Below, piece by piece: positions 53,467 to 64,000 of a stretch of DNA of 64,000 nucleotides (positions are counted from its first letter, which is position 1; each line of letters opens with the position of its first letter). Made by a program: the position numbers and the translations under genes. The notes under the pieces are model-generated. The model saw only the letters and a list, made by a program, of their open reading frames with translations, was not told where the DNA came from and did no database searches. Origin of the DNA: Typhlomys cinereus (lineage: Eukaryota; Chordata; Mammalia; Rodentia; Platacanthomyidae); assembly GCA_023101885.1 (NCBI GenBank), contig JALPQD010000215.1, forward strand, positions 1,054,001 to 1,118,000, in the 5' to 3' direction.

Positions 53467-53654
53467 AGAGGTCTCTATAAGGGTGGTCGGATTCTCACAC
53501 CAACTTACAGCATGAACGATGTAGGTCGATCTTAGGTATTCTTACCGCTTAGAGGAGATGGGGCATCTGCGCTCAGAGGTCTGGACAGCGATGTCGTGGC
53601 GCCTTGCTGACTATGACCTTGGTCCTGAGCAGGCCCGGGCGAGCTCTATACAAA

Positions 53655-53750
53655 CAAAGGTCCAGTGTAGAGCTCAGTGGTAGAGACTTTCCTTGGCATG
53701 TCTGAGTCCCTGGGTTTGGTTCCCAGGTCTGCATGATAGAGAAGATGGTG
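53655..53750 (+). repeat. ID-like fragment
   Basis: 'gtagagctcagtggtagaga' (A box) and 'cctgggtttggttcccaggt' (B box). Confidence 0.8.
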
Positions 53751-54004
53751 TTGAAGGGGTCAGGGGCAGGAGTGGAACCAGCCAGCACTTGGTGACTGGG
53801 TGTTCCCCATAATGCATCTTATCATCTTTGAAGACTAAAGTCTATCAAGGTGACAGGTCATGTCCATCTGAGACCCCCTTTCCTCAGCCTCTCCAGTCTC
53901 TACACAGACTCCTTCCTCTGTCTTCAAAGCCAGCAGCGCTGTGACCTCTGACCCATCGTCCTCTGTGTCCAGGGCTCTCCTGTGCCCCCTCTTCCTCATT
54001 TAAA

Positions 54005-54115
54005 GATTCTCCTTTGGGGCTTTGAAACAGGGGGTCACCTTGTTTCCCAGATTGGCCTTAAACTCATGATCCTCCTGCCTCTGCCTCCCCAGGTCTGGGA
54101 TTCCCGGTATGACTT
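54005..54115 (-). repeat. B1 SINE
   Basis: 'agattggccttaaactcatg', 'atcctcctgcctctgcctcc' and 'caggtctgggattcccgg' are B1 complement landmarks. Confidence 0.85.
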
Positions 54116-54404
54116 GCCCACAACCTTAAGAACCCTAGTGTATACTGGTCCCAACCGGAAAAACCTGGGACTTTCTCCAGGTATTTTATGGTTGGCTGAT
54201 TGGCAGTCTTAGTTCTACCAGCAGCCTTAGTTCTACAGGCAGCCTTTGCCAAGCTTACCCAACTTCTTTCCTTCCAACTGTGCACAGATGCTAAGGGTTA
54301 CCATGGCCATCTCTGGGGATGATATCACTGCCCTTCTGAGCCCTGGGATCTGGCTCATTGCAGTCTTCCCAAAACCTGAGGCTCAGGGAATTGTGGAGTG
54401 TGAG

Positions 54405-54515
54405 TGTTGTCAATCCATTTGCAGATGAGGAGACTTAAATTAAGTCAAGGTCACAGCCGACCACCACACTCAAGCACTGAGGCTGACATTCAAATCCAGG
54501 TCTGGCCCACGGCCC
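54405..54515 (+). repeat. MIR SINE
   Basis: 'tttgcagatgaggagactta', 'aattaagtcaaggtcacagc' and 'acattcaaatccaggtctgg' trace the MIR core well. Confidence 0.88.
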
Positions 54516-57500
54516 ACGTTATTCCCCCTTCATCGTGATCTTCCAGGAGCCGCTGACACTGGTGAGCCTTTGGGCAGGGAGGTGGGAGAATGGTCAGAGC
54601 TGGGAGCCAGAAGACCAGCGTGGACACTTCCAGTGCTGTGTGAACACGGAGCAAGTCGCTTCTCCACCAGGTATGTCCATTTCGTTCCCTTTCAACGGAC
54701 AGGTGAACACGGGGCCCGCCCACTTCCGGGTCTCTTGGAATATCAAGTCACACTGCGCTTCCAGGATGGAGAGCCACTTGGAAAGGCTGCTAAGAGCGTG
54801 ACTCTTGCGTCACCAGCATGAGTCAGCCAGATAACCCACCACCAAGTGCTGAACAAAGCGCTGAGTCACACTGATCATCCACGCTCCAGGGGGACAGGGA
54901 TGGTCACCCGGGCCCAGAATGTTCCTGCCCAGGGTGCACACAGTAGGATTAAAGCCAGGTAGACCCAGGACTCCTGTGTACCTACTGGCCCTTCCTCCCC
55001 GCCCAGCCCACGCTGGGGAGGACAGAGCAGGCTGCTCTCCACCTGGAAGCAGGCCTGATCGGAGGCCCATCCCAAAGTCTTAGTGCCAGGAGGACTTGCA
55101 AGTTGACCGGTCTTTTCGGTGTGTCCGTTACTATCAAATCTTTTCTCCAAAGAACCCAAGAGACAGATCAGGTGACGATGGACACTTCACTGTGGCCTCT
55201 GGTGCCCCCTCCTGACTCTGGCCCTGAGACCCTCTCTGTCCTCCTGTTTTCCCGTGTTCTGCCCCTCATCTGCCACAGTGTCCCCACAACCTCGCCCCCC
55301 CCTTGTTCCTTAGGACTCTCTCACTGCGCTTACCTAGGTCAGGACTAGGAGCCCTTCCTAACCCCTACCTATCTGCTGTGTGCCCTTGGACAAGCCGCGT
55401 ACCCTCTCTGGTACCAGCACCTCCTCACCTGTGACATACACAGTCGCAGGCTGTGCAAAGCGTAAGTGGGGGTGTCTAGCTCACCTAGCACCGGCCTTGT
55501 GCTTGGGCTCACGCTGTGCTGGGGCCGCAGCTTAGACGCAGCTGCACGACTCGCCTCCCCACTCTGCCCTCTCTTACCCACTTAGTAAGGGTCGAGAGAC
55601 TCCTTGGTGCCAGACCACCCTGGACATTTCGGGGAGCCGGCATCAAGCCAGGCTGACTCTGGGCAGCTCTGGGGATGGAGTCCGCTGGCCCCTCACCCCC
55701 AGCAAGGGAGCCAGCCCTGGGATTGCTCCCTGACATTCTTGGGCTCCCTGGCGTTTCTTGCCCACCCTGGGGGAGGCCAGAGGTGGCGCAGCGGGGGAGC
55801 CGGAGGCTTGAGGGGTGCTGAGTTCATGTTGTTTGCTCTGGGTCATCTTGGGCTGAGGACCCAGAAGACAGCCCGGCCCTCTGAACCAGGAATGCTCGGC
55901 ATTTCTTAGCACCACTTAGAAGGACGGGCGGAGGCCTCCTCTCCCAGGCTCCCGAAGGGTCTAAATTGTTTGCTATAACCGCAGCCCGGAGAGGTCCCAG
56001 GGCATCGTGGGGTCTGGGGACTGAGCGGGCCTTGCGGGTCTCACACCTGGTAGGGAGGATTTCAGACAAGTTAAGGGGCAGGGCGGATGGGCGCAGCTGC
56101 AGCAGGGCGAGAGCTCTTGTGGCCCTGACTATCCTTTGACTCCAATCCATGTGGGCAGCTGGTCCTGAGCTCCGGCCCCTTCTCTTCCAAGTCACATGCC
56201 CCCTTCCAGAGCTCAGATCAGTCTTTTGCGGGTTACCATGTGCCGAGAACTTGGCTTCCTTGTTGCAGCAGCCATCCAGGAGGGGCCAGTGTGCTCTCCG
56301 AGGGGCGATGTCCTCTGCAGTGTCCCCAGAGCCCAGAGGCCACAGGAACGACCGGAGGATTTGAACTTTTCCAGCAGCTCTGAGACCTCCCTGCTCCCAC
56401 CCCCTAGAAACCTCCCCCCTGGGTCCCAGGCTAACCCCCTGCCCTTCTGTCCTGTTCCAGGCTCCAGGCCCCTCTCCTGTGTTTGCTCAGCTGCCTGGGG
56501 GCGGGGAGAGATGGGGCGCCTGTGCTGCCCTGCCATTGGCACACAGCCAGAGTGCTGTCCCTAGAGACAAGCTCGCAACAACAGCCCCGAGCCCCCGACC
56601 TCCCCCAGCACACTCCCCCACCAGACCTTCTGGACTCTTCTCTGGTTTCCCTTTTATTCATGCCAGGGATGTTTTCAGTCATTTCCCAAATCTAGACACT
56701 CATAGACAATTTCCCTGGGCCCCTGCATCAATCAGGGTTCAGCAGGCATCCAGAAGCAGTGGGACACGCAGACCAAGAGGGATAGAGGGACAGACAGAAG
56801 AGAGCCTGGCAGGACGTGAGGAGCGGGGCAAAGATGGAGGCCAGAGGTGCATGCAGAGCGGGGCTCCCACGCTCAGAAGTGGCCGTCCAGCTTGGAATTT
56901 CCTCCCATCTCCCCATGCCCCGCCTACGCATCTGCAAAGCCCTTTACCATGTAAGGCAGAACATCCCCAGGGCTAGGGATCATGACTCCAGCATCTTTAA
57001 GACCTCCACAGTCCCCAGGGCCAACACTCATCCTCATCCATCCATCCGTCCGTCCGTCCGTCCGTCCGTCCGTCCATCCATTCATTCGTTCATTCGTTCA
57101 TATCTATCCATTCACTCATTTCTGAACCTACTTCAAGCTGGGCCAGCTCTGAGGCACTATGGGGAGCGGGGAGGAGGAACAAGAAAAAGGACATTGTGAT
57201 CCAGAGAGGTTGGCGACCTAGGGAGGTCCGGGGCTTCAGTGACAAGGAGGGTGGGCGCTGAGCTGACTTGCTGTGGAGGGAGGAGAACCCGGGAGCGTCT
57301 CACAGGCGGGGCTCGCGCCTGCCCGGGGTGGGCGTGGTAAGAACCTGCAGCAGCCGAGGGGGAGATCGGCTCGGAAGAAAACAAGCGCAGGGACTGGCGT
57401 GGAAATCCACGCAAAGTCAAGAGCAGGCTTCCGCGCGTGGAAGAGAGGGCCAAGGGCCCAGGGAGGCTGTTGGGGTGCACAGGTTGCAACTGGGGAGGAG

Positions 57501-57910
57501 ACCTGGGCAGAAGCGCAGGGGAGGGTGGATGACGTCACACCAACGTCCTTCATTCTCCCTCTTGTGAATATTCCATCCAGGGAAAAAGTAAGTGAACGAG
57601 TCATGTGGCAGTTTTGTCCTGACGGCAAGCCACACCCCTAACCTCCAGCACCCAGAAATATCCCCCCCTTTTTTTTGGTATCCTTATCAAAATTCCTGGA
57701 GGCTTTGGGCTTCTGACTCAGCCAGTCTGCAGCAGCCCATGGCCAGCAGGGGTGGTCTGACTAATCGCTGCGCCCACCAGCTGTCTGCCCTGTGCAGGCC
57801 TTCCCCTTCCTCCCGGCCCCTCCTCGCCTCCCCCAGGCTGTCATTCAAGTGGATTCCATCTCCCCTTACCGGGGTTTGCAAAGCCCCAGTCAGGAACCAT
57901 GAAAACAGCA
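54516..57910. other. GC-rich unique sequence
   Basis: About 3.4 kb without young SINEs. Old MIR-like pieces occur near 54630-54740 and 55365-55450. A weak CpG-rich patch lies at 57270-57440. Frames of 120-165 codons occur on both strands with no domain I recognise. Intronic or intergenic by default. This is where I would look first for undetected exons by homology search. Confidence 0.35.
57036..57112. repeat. (ATCC/GTCC)n-(ATTC)n microsatellite
   Basis: ATCC units change to eight or so GTCC units (57047-57075) and then to ATTC/GTTC units. Three phases of one tetranucleotide array. The CpG in GTCC-G units is retained. Confidence 0.95.
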
Positions 57911-57914
57911 TCCC

Positions 57915-58205
57915 AGGCCGGGGAGCTGGCTCAGGGGTAAAAGCCTCTGCCTCATAAGCAAGAGGACCTGAGTTGGGATCCCCAGATCCCACATAAAAAT
58001 ACCAGGGGGCTACGGCAGTGGCCTGCACCTAGAAGGTGGAGCCAGGGAACCCCAGAGCAAAGCAATAATGAGGTAGGGCAGCCCAGGATGACTCCCAATA
58101 TCTTCCTTTGGAGCTCCACAGGCGCACACACTCAAGTGCTCTCTTGTGCGCACACACACGTGAGCACGCATTAAAAAACAAAAGAAAGTAAAAGAAAGTA
58201 AAAGA
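57915..58205 (+). repeat. SINE-B copy
   Basis: 'ccggggagctggctcagggg', 'gacctgagttgggatcccca', 'gccagggaaccccagagcaa', 'gcagcccaggatgactccca' and 'agctccacaggcgcacacac'. AAAG-rich tail. Confidence 0.88.
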
Positions 58206-59615
58206 AACACCCTCTTGCCAGATCTGAGAGGAAGACTCACTGGCCTGGCCCGAGGGGAGGAGTGGGGTAGATGCCTCCATTTGCCAGGAAGTGGGGGTGG
58301 GAAGGGCAGGGAACAGCATTCCAGGTGGAAGGATCAGCATATCTAAGGCTCAAAGTCAGGAAGAGAGATGAGAGGAGGTTCCAGGTGTGTCCTGGGGTGC
58401 TGGCTCTGGAGAAAGAGGGTGGAACGGAATGTTCTAGAAAGCTTGCTCTGAGGCTTCCTTGAAGTTCTTTTGTTGGACCTGTGGCAGTTGGGGCTCACAA
58501 GAGTGAGCCCCACAAGTGTTGAGGGAATGTGCTCCCCTGAGTCGGGGGGTCCGGGAACTGTCAACAGCATGAGGAACTCAGCCAGAAGTACGGAGCTGCA
58601 GGGGGCTGCCCTCCCAGAACATAAGGTCACCTGGGGCAGGACACAGCCACCAGACATGCTTAGAGCCACGTGCAGAGAGACATCAGGGCTGGCTGAGAGA
58701 TTAGTTGCACACAGCCTCACAGCTCACCCTGGCTTTCCAGAAAAAGCTTCCAGCCCAGAGAGGGACAGAGAACTGTGTAGGTCACACAGGAAGTCAGTGG
58801 CAAAGGTCTTGACTCCCAGTCCCCGGTTCTTTACAGCCCCTCTCCCCCACTGCCTTTCCCCACAGGGTATAGCTGTAAGTCATTCCTGCCCCATCGCCCA
58901 CGTTGCCCACCCTCAAGAAGCCCACGACCCTCCTCCAACACAAACCTAGTTTCTCAGGACAGTCCTGTGAAGATTCTGAAATCCTGCCACCAACCCTCTT
59001 CCTCCCCAGCTGCCAAGAGCACCCCCAGAACAAGCAGGGACCCCTCCCCCCAGTCACTATTGGTCATTTGTACTTGGGGCGCCGTGAATGAGCAGAGCTG
59101 GACACAACCGGCTTCACTGCAGGGTCCCACCCAGAATGACCCGTGACGGAGGGGGGAAGCCAGGGCCCGGGCTGAGCCGTGGGAGCTGGGGACAGCTGGG
59201 TGAGGCTTCTCCTCAGCAGCTGCCCTGGGTCCCGGGACCAGGGCCGTGGAATGGGAGGGGCCCAGCTGGAGGTTGCTGCGGAAAGAGCTGAGACTCCGCT
59301 CTGGTTCCAGCCCACGGAACTCCCCAGCCTCTCTGTCCAGACCACCCATCCTCCCGGTGAAACAGGTGTCTGCTGCCGCCGCCGGACACACTTCAGATGC
59401 TCCCACCGAAGATGTCCCACATTCCAGGGAACCTTCCAGTCCCCCACCCCACTGGGTTTGGTCAAACTCTAGTCGCTCCCAAGCCAGCCCTAGGCTGACT
59501 TTCTGCTTCTAGCAGCCTGGAAGGGGCCAAGGGTTTGCGTGTCTTACCAGCCCCCAACAAACTCCAGGCAGCGCTGATGCCCTTATCTAAGGTGGCTCCT
59601 GAGCAGGCCCCATTT
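58206..59615. other. GC-rich unique sequence
   Basis: A weak old-repeat signal near 58315-58400 ('ggatcagcatatctaaggct', L2/MIR-like). Overlapping frames up to 159 codons with no recognised product. Confidence 0.35.
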
Positions 59616-59621
59616 CCTTTT

Positions 59622-59850
59622 CTAAAAAGGTATGTGTGTGGGGAGTGCGTGCGCCCGCCAAGGGTAACTTTGGGAATCATCTGGATTGCTTCTTCCTCCT
59701 TCTTGCTTTGCTCTGGGATTTCCCACTAGGGTGTAAAGTGCAGGCCTCTGCTGTTCTCAGCCTAGTGTTTTTAAGTGGGACCTAGGATTTGAACTCAGGA
59801 CCTTCTGCTTATGGGGCAGCACCTTAACCCCTGATCCCTCCCTCTAGCCC
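59622..59850 (-). repeat. SINE-B copy, shortened tail
   Basis: 'ccgccaagggtaactttggg', 'gctttgctctgggatttccc', 'gaactcaggaccttctgctt' and 'ttaacccctgatccctccct'. Minus orientation. Confidence 0.87.
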
Positions 59851-59914
59851 AAGCCTCATCTCTTAAGCAACACCACCCACCACCACAACGGTCTCTCATG
59901 AGACACAGCTTCCA

Positions 59915-60085
59915 AGGGCTGGGGATGTGCCCGGCTGATACAGGGCCTCCCAGCATGCAGAAAGCCCTAGGTTTGATTCACTCCACGGCATAAACCTGGC
60001 ATCAAGGACCCACCTATTATATCAGTAGAGGCAGGAGGATCAGGAGTGTTGGAGGCCAGTCTGGGCTCCAGGAGACTCTGTCTGT
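59915..60085 (+). repeat. B4-like dimer
   Basis: ID part ('gggctggggatgtgcccggc', 'ccctaggtttgattcactcc') and B1 part ('gtagaggcaggaggatcagg', 'ggccagtctgggctccagga'). Confidence 0.8.
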
Positions 60086-60099
60086 AAAACCAAACAGGG

Positions 60100-60386
60100 A
60101 TCAGGGGAGTTGGGTTAGTGGCTTGTTGTGGGAACATGAGGAATTGAACTGAGATTCCCAGCAGCCATGTCAAAAGCTAAGTACAGTGCCTGCTACTCCA
60201 CTGCTAGGAGACAGGGGAGCAGAGACGGGTGGAGTCCAGGGGCTTTCTAGATGCCAGTCGGATAAAACAGAGAGCTTCCAATTCAGGGAGAGACCCTGCC
60301 TCGAGACACATGGTAGAGGACAATAGAGGATGACACTCAATGTTGAACTCTGGCCTCCGCACCAATGGCGATGGTTTGTGCACGCA

Positions 60387-60442
<56 letters not shown>

Positions 60443-60445
60443 TAA
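60100..60445 (+). repeat. B4/RSINE-type element with (CA)n tail
   Basis: 'gaggaattgaactgagattc' is a B-box-like part. 'cttccaattcagggagagac', 'cctgcctcgagacacatggt' and 'actctggcctccgcacc' are the 3' half. Then (CA)n at 60390-60440. Confidence 0.65.
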
Positions 60446-60890
60446 ATGGGGGGAAAAATCCAGCAAACAAACAAGAAACCTGTAGTGTCCAGAGCTTTCC
60501 CGTCCTACCAGGTGGGCACTGAGCAAAAGCTGCTCATGAGCCATCTAACCGCATCTGCCCTGTAGGCCAGGAAGTGGGTGACCACTGAGGCTGAGGCCTT
60601 ACGGGAGGCGCCATCCATACCCCAGGCCCTGGAGACCTGAACGCTGCCTTCTGGGGTAAAGGTATTCTGTGACATGACTAAGAACTAGGGGACGGAGCAA
60701 TAGGGCGGCAGCAGCCGGGAAGTTACAAAAAGAAGAGGGGGGCTCAGAGACAGGTAGGGGTGAGGATGACTCCGGTCTGGACATATGAGTAACTCGAAGG
60801 GCTTCTTAGAAAAGCAGCCCTGTCATATACTATGCTGGTTCCCGTAATAACTTTTGCAAGCTGAGCTCCTGATATCATAGAAAGTAACTG
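60446..60890. other. Unique sequence
   Basis: No repeat or exon recognised. Confidence 0.35.
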
Positions 60891-60894
60891 GCTT

Positions 60895-61078
60895 TTTTTT
60901 TTTTTCTCTTCGAAAAAACTTTACATTATTTATTTACTTATGGAGGGGAATCACACGTGGAAGTCATAGGTCAACAATTGGGAGTTGGTTTCTTCCTTCC
61001 ACTTTGTGGGTTCTAGGTCCTCAGAGTTAGTAGTAAGGACCTATACCTGCCCTGAGCTATCTTGCTATTTTGCCAGCC
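60895..61078 (-). repeat. B2-like SINE
   Basis: T-run and 'attatttatttacttatgga' at the left are the tail. 'ggaagtcataggtcaacaat' and 'tgggttctaggtcctcagag' follow. The head is degraded. Confidence 0.7.
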
Positions 61079-61135
61079 TTATGTATGTATGTATGTATGT
61101 ATGTATGTATGTATGTATATATGTATGTATGTCTT
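61079..61135. repeat. (TATG)n microsatellite
   Basis: About 13 TATG/TGTA units, with one TATA variant. Confidence 0.97.
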
Positions 61136-61282
61136 TCTGAGACCTTGTCTTAGACTACAGCTCACCTGGCCTGTAACTTGCTATGTAGCGCAAGCCTCCC
61201 TTGCATTCTTGGCAATGCTCCTGCCTCAGCCCACAAGTGCTAAAGGACGCACATGTACCATCACACCTGACTTTTTTTTTCT
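61136..61282 (-). repeat. B1 SINE
   Basis: 'gagaccttgtcttagactac', 'acctggcctgtaacttgcta' and 'tgctcctgcctcagcccaca' are B1 complement landmarks. The (TATG)n at its left is the expanded tail. Confidence 0.8.
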
Positions 61283-61299
61283 CAAGTGAATTTTCCTGG

Positions 61300-62060
61300 G
61301 CATACTAGCTGAACTGCAACTGAACCCCAGTCAGGGATTCACTAAGCAAACATGACATCCCAGCCCTCCTGTGTCTAGTGTTGAGGACACTAAAGTGTGG
61401 CCTCATTTTCAGCAGCGGCCACGGCTCCTCCCCCATCTGGGACCAGCATCTTGGGAAGGGGAGGCGGGGCCAGGGCTCAATTTCAGTTCTTCCCTCTGGG
61501 GAAACTGCTTAGGCTTCTCAAGCATGTTGACTCAACGCCCGGCCAGGGTCAGAACTGGAAGGCACCAAAACCACTGAGAGAGAGACACAGAGAGAGAGAG
61601 AGAGAGAGAGAACCTCCCTGGGGAAGACAATGGGAAATTTTGCTGTATTTAAACTGTCACAGGAAGAGGAAGGTTGTTGGCCAGGCACGGCAGTTTCCAT
61701 ATTTGGGCCAACATTGACTGATGAGGGCTCGTGGCTTGGAGCTCTGCGTAGACAGTAGCATCTAGAAGCTGTGCTGTGATCCATTGGCAATGCCTGTTGC
61801 AATCGATTGGCAATGCCTGTCTTGGGCAAGGTTTGGGAAAAGAGTAGCATCTGCTGATCTGGATTTGACCCATCCCCAGGCTGGCTGGGTTCGGACGCTG
61901 TTCTCAAGACCTAGCAGCATGCCTGGAACACAGCAGATCCTCAGTTCGTGTTGGAGAGAGGCAGGGAAGAGAAGTGGCTTTCCATGGAGTCTGGATTAGG
62001 GCTGACGGAGAGACCCCCAGGGTGAGAGCCCCTGACCCAGCCCCTTTCTCAGTCAGGCCC
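61300..62060. other. Unique sequence
   Basis: Contains (GA)n at 61588-61610 and a 15-bp direct repeat 'attggcaatgcctgt' at 61783 and 61806. No exon recognised. Confidence 0.35.
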
Positions 62061-62061
62061 G

Positions 62062-62340
62062 TTCAAGCTGCAGCAATAAGTTACCGCGGGTTGATGGCTA
62101 ACACACGGCAGTTGTTCATTTCTCCCGGTTCACAATTCTGGAAGTTGGAAACACAAGATCAAGACACCAGCAGATCCAGGGTCTGGGGCCAGTAAACCCC
62201 TTCTTCACAGTGATCTTCCAGGGTAGAAATGGGGAGGGGCCGTCTGGAGTTTCTTGAGGAACTAGCCCTACTCACGAAGCCCCGCCCTCATAGGCTAATC
62301 TCCTCCCCAAATCCTAAATACTATCATCTTGGCAATTTGA
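62062..62340 (+). repeat. Ancient interspersed repeat, family uncertain
   Basis: 'cacaattctggaagttggaa', 'cacaagatcaagacaccagc' and 'ctcataggctaatctcctcc' belong to a common mammalian repeat I recognise but cannot name with certainty (old LTR/DNA element). Confidence 0.5.
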
Positions 62341-62361
62341 GTTCAACACAGAATCTTTGGG

Positions 62362-62640
62362 GAGAGGGCTTGGAGATGGCTCTGGGGTTAAACCTTTGCC
62401 TCCCAAGCAAAAGGATTTGAGTTCGGATCCTAGATTCCACATTAAAAAAAAAAAAAAAAGAAAAAAACCCAGAGAATGTGATAGCCGCGATTCTGGCTCT
62501 GGAAGACAGAACCTGGGAAACCCACAGCAAAGCAATCCAGATGTTACCCTTAGGTCGCCACAGGCACACACTCAAGTGCCCTCTTGCACACACACACACA
62601 CACACACACACGTGCACATACGTGCACACATAAAGAAGGA
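62362..62640 (+). repeat. SINE-B copy
   Basis: 'gggcttggagatggctctgg', 'gagttcggatcctagattcc', 'acctgggaaacccacagcaa', 'tcgccacaggcacacactca' and (CA)n at 62587-62611. Confidence 0.9.
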
Positions 62641-63640
62641 ATTTGGGGAGGGAGACACAAACACTGCAGGGACCCTCCCCACTCCTGTTCCATTTGCTTG
62701 TGGTGGGCTGAACCCTCTTACCTAGGAAAGATCCACGGCAACCACATTCTGCCTCCCGAAATTTGAACTTCCAAGAGACTCAGAGACAGGCAGCAGGTGC
62801 GAGGTAACTATCACATGACCACATACTAGACAAACTCAGGAGGTCCAGTAAATCCAGCTCCACCGTCATCTCTGTCAGGATCCAGACACACAGGATGCAT
62901 TTAGCCCTGGGGAAAGGGGGTCCCTGGAGCGGGACTGCTGGGTGCGGACAGACCTCCGCTGTCCTTCCCAACCTCTAGGCAGAATGAACGCCCGCCCTCA
63001 TCCCTTCCGTCTTCATTCTGCATAATGACTCAGAGAGTCTGCTGCTGAGGGTGCTGAGGGTGGGAATCAAAGCGCCCACACCAACATGACAGATCATTCT
63101 GGAAGAAAGAGCAGGCTAAGTAAGCATTTTGACTTTTAGCCCTGTAGCTTGTCAGGAAGGACTTGAGAAAAGAAGGGAATGTGCGGAACAGCAGGGGTGG
63201 GGAGGGAGATTCAAGGGCCCTGTGGCCTGCTCAGCGAGACCTGGGCATCCTTCCTGCCTGCCAGGTGACCTCGGCCAATGCTTTCAGCCTCTGAGTCCCA
63301 AGTGTCCCGTCCAGGACAGGAGGCCACGAGCACATCTGTCTGACTGGTCCTCGCAGGACACCTTTCAGAGGACTCAGGCAGCACTGAGCACAGTTCCAGA
63401 TCTGACAGTGTGTCGCCTTCCTCTCCAGAGCTCTGGCACCTCGAGGGAGAAAACCAGGTTCATATATGCACAGCCTGCAGGCACAGTGCCCAAGGAGCGA
63501 GTGCCTCATCCAGTCCCTCCTTGATCTTCCAAAATGCTGCTGATGGGTTTCCATGGGCACAGGGAAGCTAAGTAAGTACAGCGGCAGGCGGGCGGGAAGT
63601 CCTGCAGCCAGGCACCTCCCATGGGATGCCTTGATCATCT
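62641..63640. other. Unique sequence
   Basis: No exon or repeat recognised. A 131-codon plus-strand frame and a 178-codon minus-strand frame overlap, neither with a domain I recognise. Confidence 0.35.
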
Positions 63641-63644
63641 GATG

Positions 63645-63745
63645 ATGGCGCGTGTGTGTGTGCATGGCGTGTGTGTGTGCATGGCGTGTGCGTGTGCATG
63701 GCGTGTGTGTGTGCATGGTGTGTGTGTGTGGTGTGTGTGCATGGG
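63645..63745. repeat. 18-bp minisatellite of GT and GCATGG
   Basis: Four to five units of about 17-19 bp, each a (GT)n stretch ended by GCATGGCG or GCATGGTG, visible from 63651 to 63742. Confidence 0.93.
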
Positions 63746-63799
63746 GGGAACAGATGCCCCAGCGCACGCTGGAAGTCAGAGGACTCTTCTCGGTCTGAT

Positions 63800-64000
63800 C
63801 TCTCCCTCCATCCGTCGAGGGGAGGGGGTCCCTCCTTTCTATCTCGGTGTTCTTGAGACCTTGAGCTTCCTGTTCTGTCTCCTATCGGCCCTCAGCCCCA
63901 TCTCCTCGGAGGGGCGCCGGGACTACACATGGCCACCGCCACCCTGCTGGACTCCGTGTCCTCCGGTTCCTCTCTCCCCCTACTCAATAAATCTTGTCTT
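63800..64000 (+). other. Possible LTR or retroposon 3' end, cut by window edge
   Basis: The last bases carry 'ctcaataaatcttgtctt', a polyadenylation-type signal in a context like ERV or retroposon 3' ends. 'ggggcgccgggactacacat' and 'ggactccgtgtcctccggtt' loosely recall the module pattern of the retroposons at 20727 and 28251. Not resolvable without the flanking sequence. Confidence 0.3.

Overview
This window looks like rodent nuclear DNA, almost entirely non-coding. I found no open reading frame that I can defend as a protein-coding gene. The long frames are shadows of repeats, CA/GT tracts or GC-rich DNA, and many of them have no ATG start. A rodent source is indicated by tRNA-derived SINEs of B2/ID type, B1 (7SL) and B4-like dimers, many (CA)n tails and a MaLR-type LTR family. 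The exact species is not decidable by eye. Two abundant tRNA-headed SINE groups (called SINE-A and SINE-B here) do not match the mouse or rat SINE consensus sequences I remember, so a lineage outside mouse and rat is likely.

Layout. 1-6.7 kb is mostly unique sequence, with a strong CpG island at about 3.9-5.8 kb. The island carries CCAAT and GC boxes and good splice-donor sequences on the minus strand, so it is probably a promoter with a non-coding first exon. 6.7-11.3 kb holds an ID element split by a B2-like SINE, several B4/B1 copies and a long antisense L1 fragment cut by younger SINEs. 12-32 kb is dense in SINEs, solo LTRs and microsatellites. It also holds two copies of a roughly 190-bp A-tailed retroposon with internal short repeats. 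32.7-38.7 kb is mostly unique. 39-50 kb is again SINE-rich with purine tracts, and it contains a 26-bp-stem near-perfect hairpin at 40.9 kb. 48.8-53.5 kb is an LTR cluster: two solo LTRs, an MST/MT-like LTR and one structurally complete MaLR provirus (51533-53466) with 5-bp target duplications, a primer-binding site and a polypurine tract. 53.8-64 kb is GC-rich unique sequence with scattered SINEs and ends in a short minisatellite.

The main biology visible is a stratified record of retrotransposition. Old L1/MIR/LTR pieces are interrupted by younger SINEs, and exact target-site duplications let the insertion order be read directly. The most unusual items are the VNTR-like retroposon pair (20.7 and 28.3 kb), the hairpin at 40.9 kb and the complete MaLR element lying inverted beside a solo LTR of the same family.
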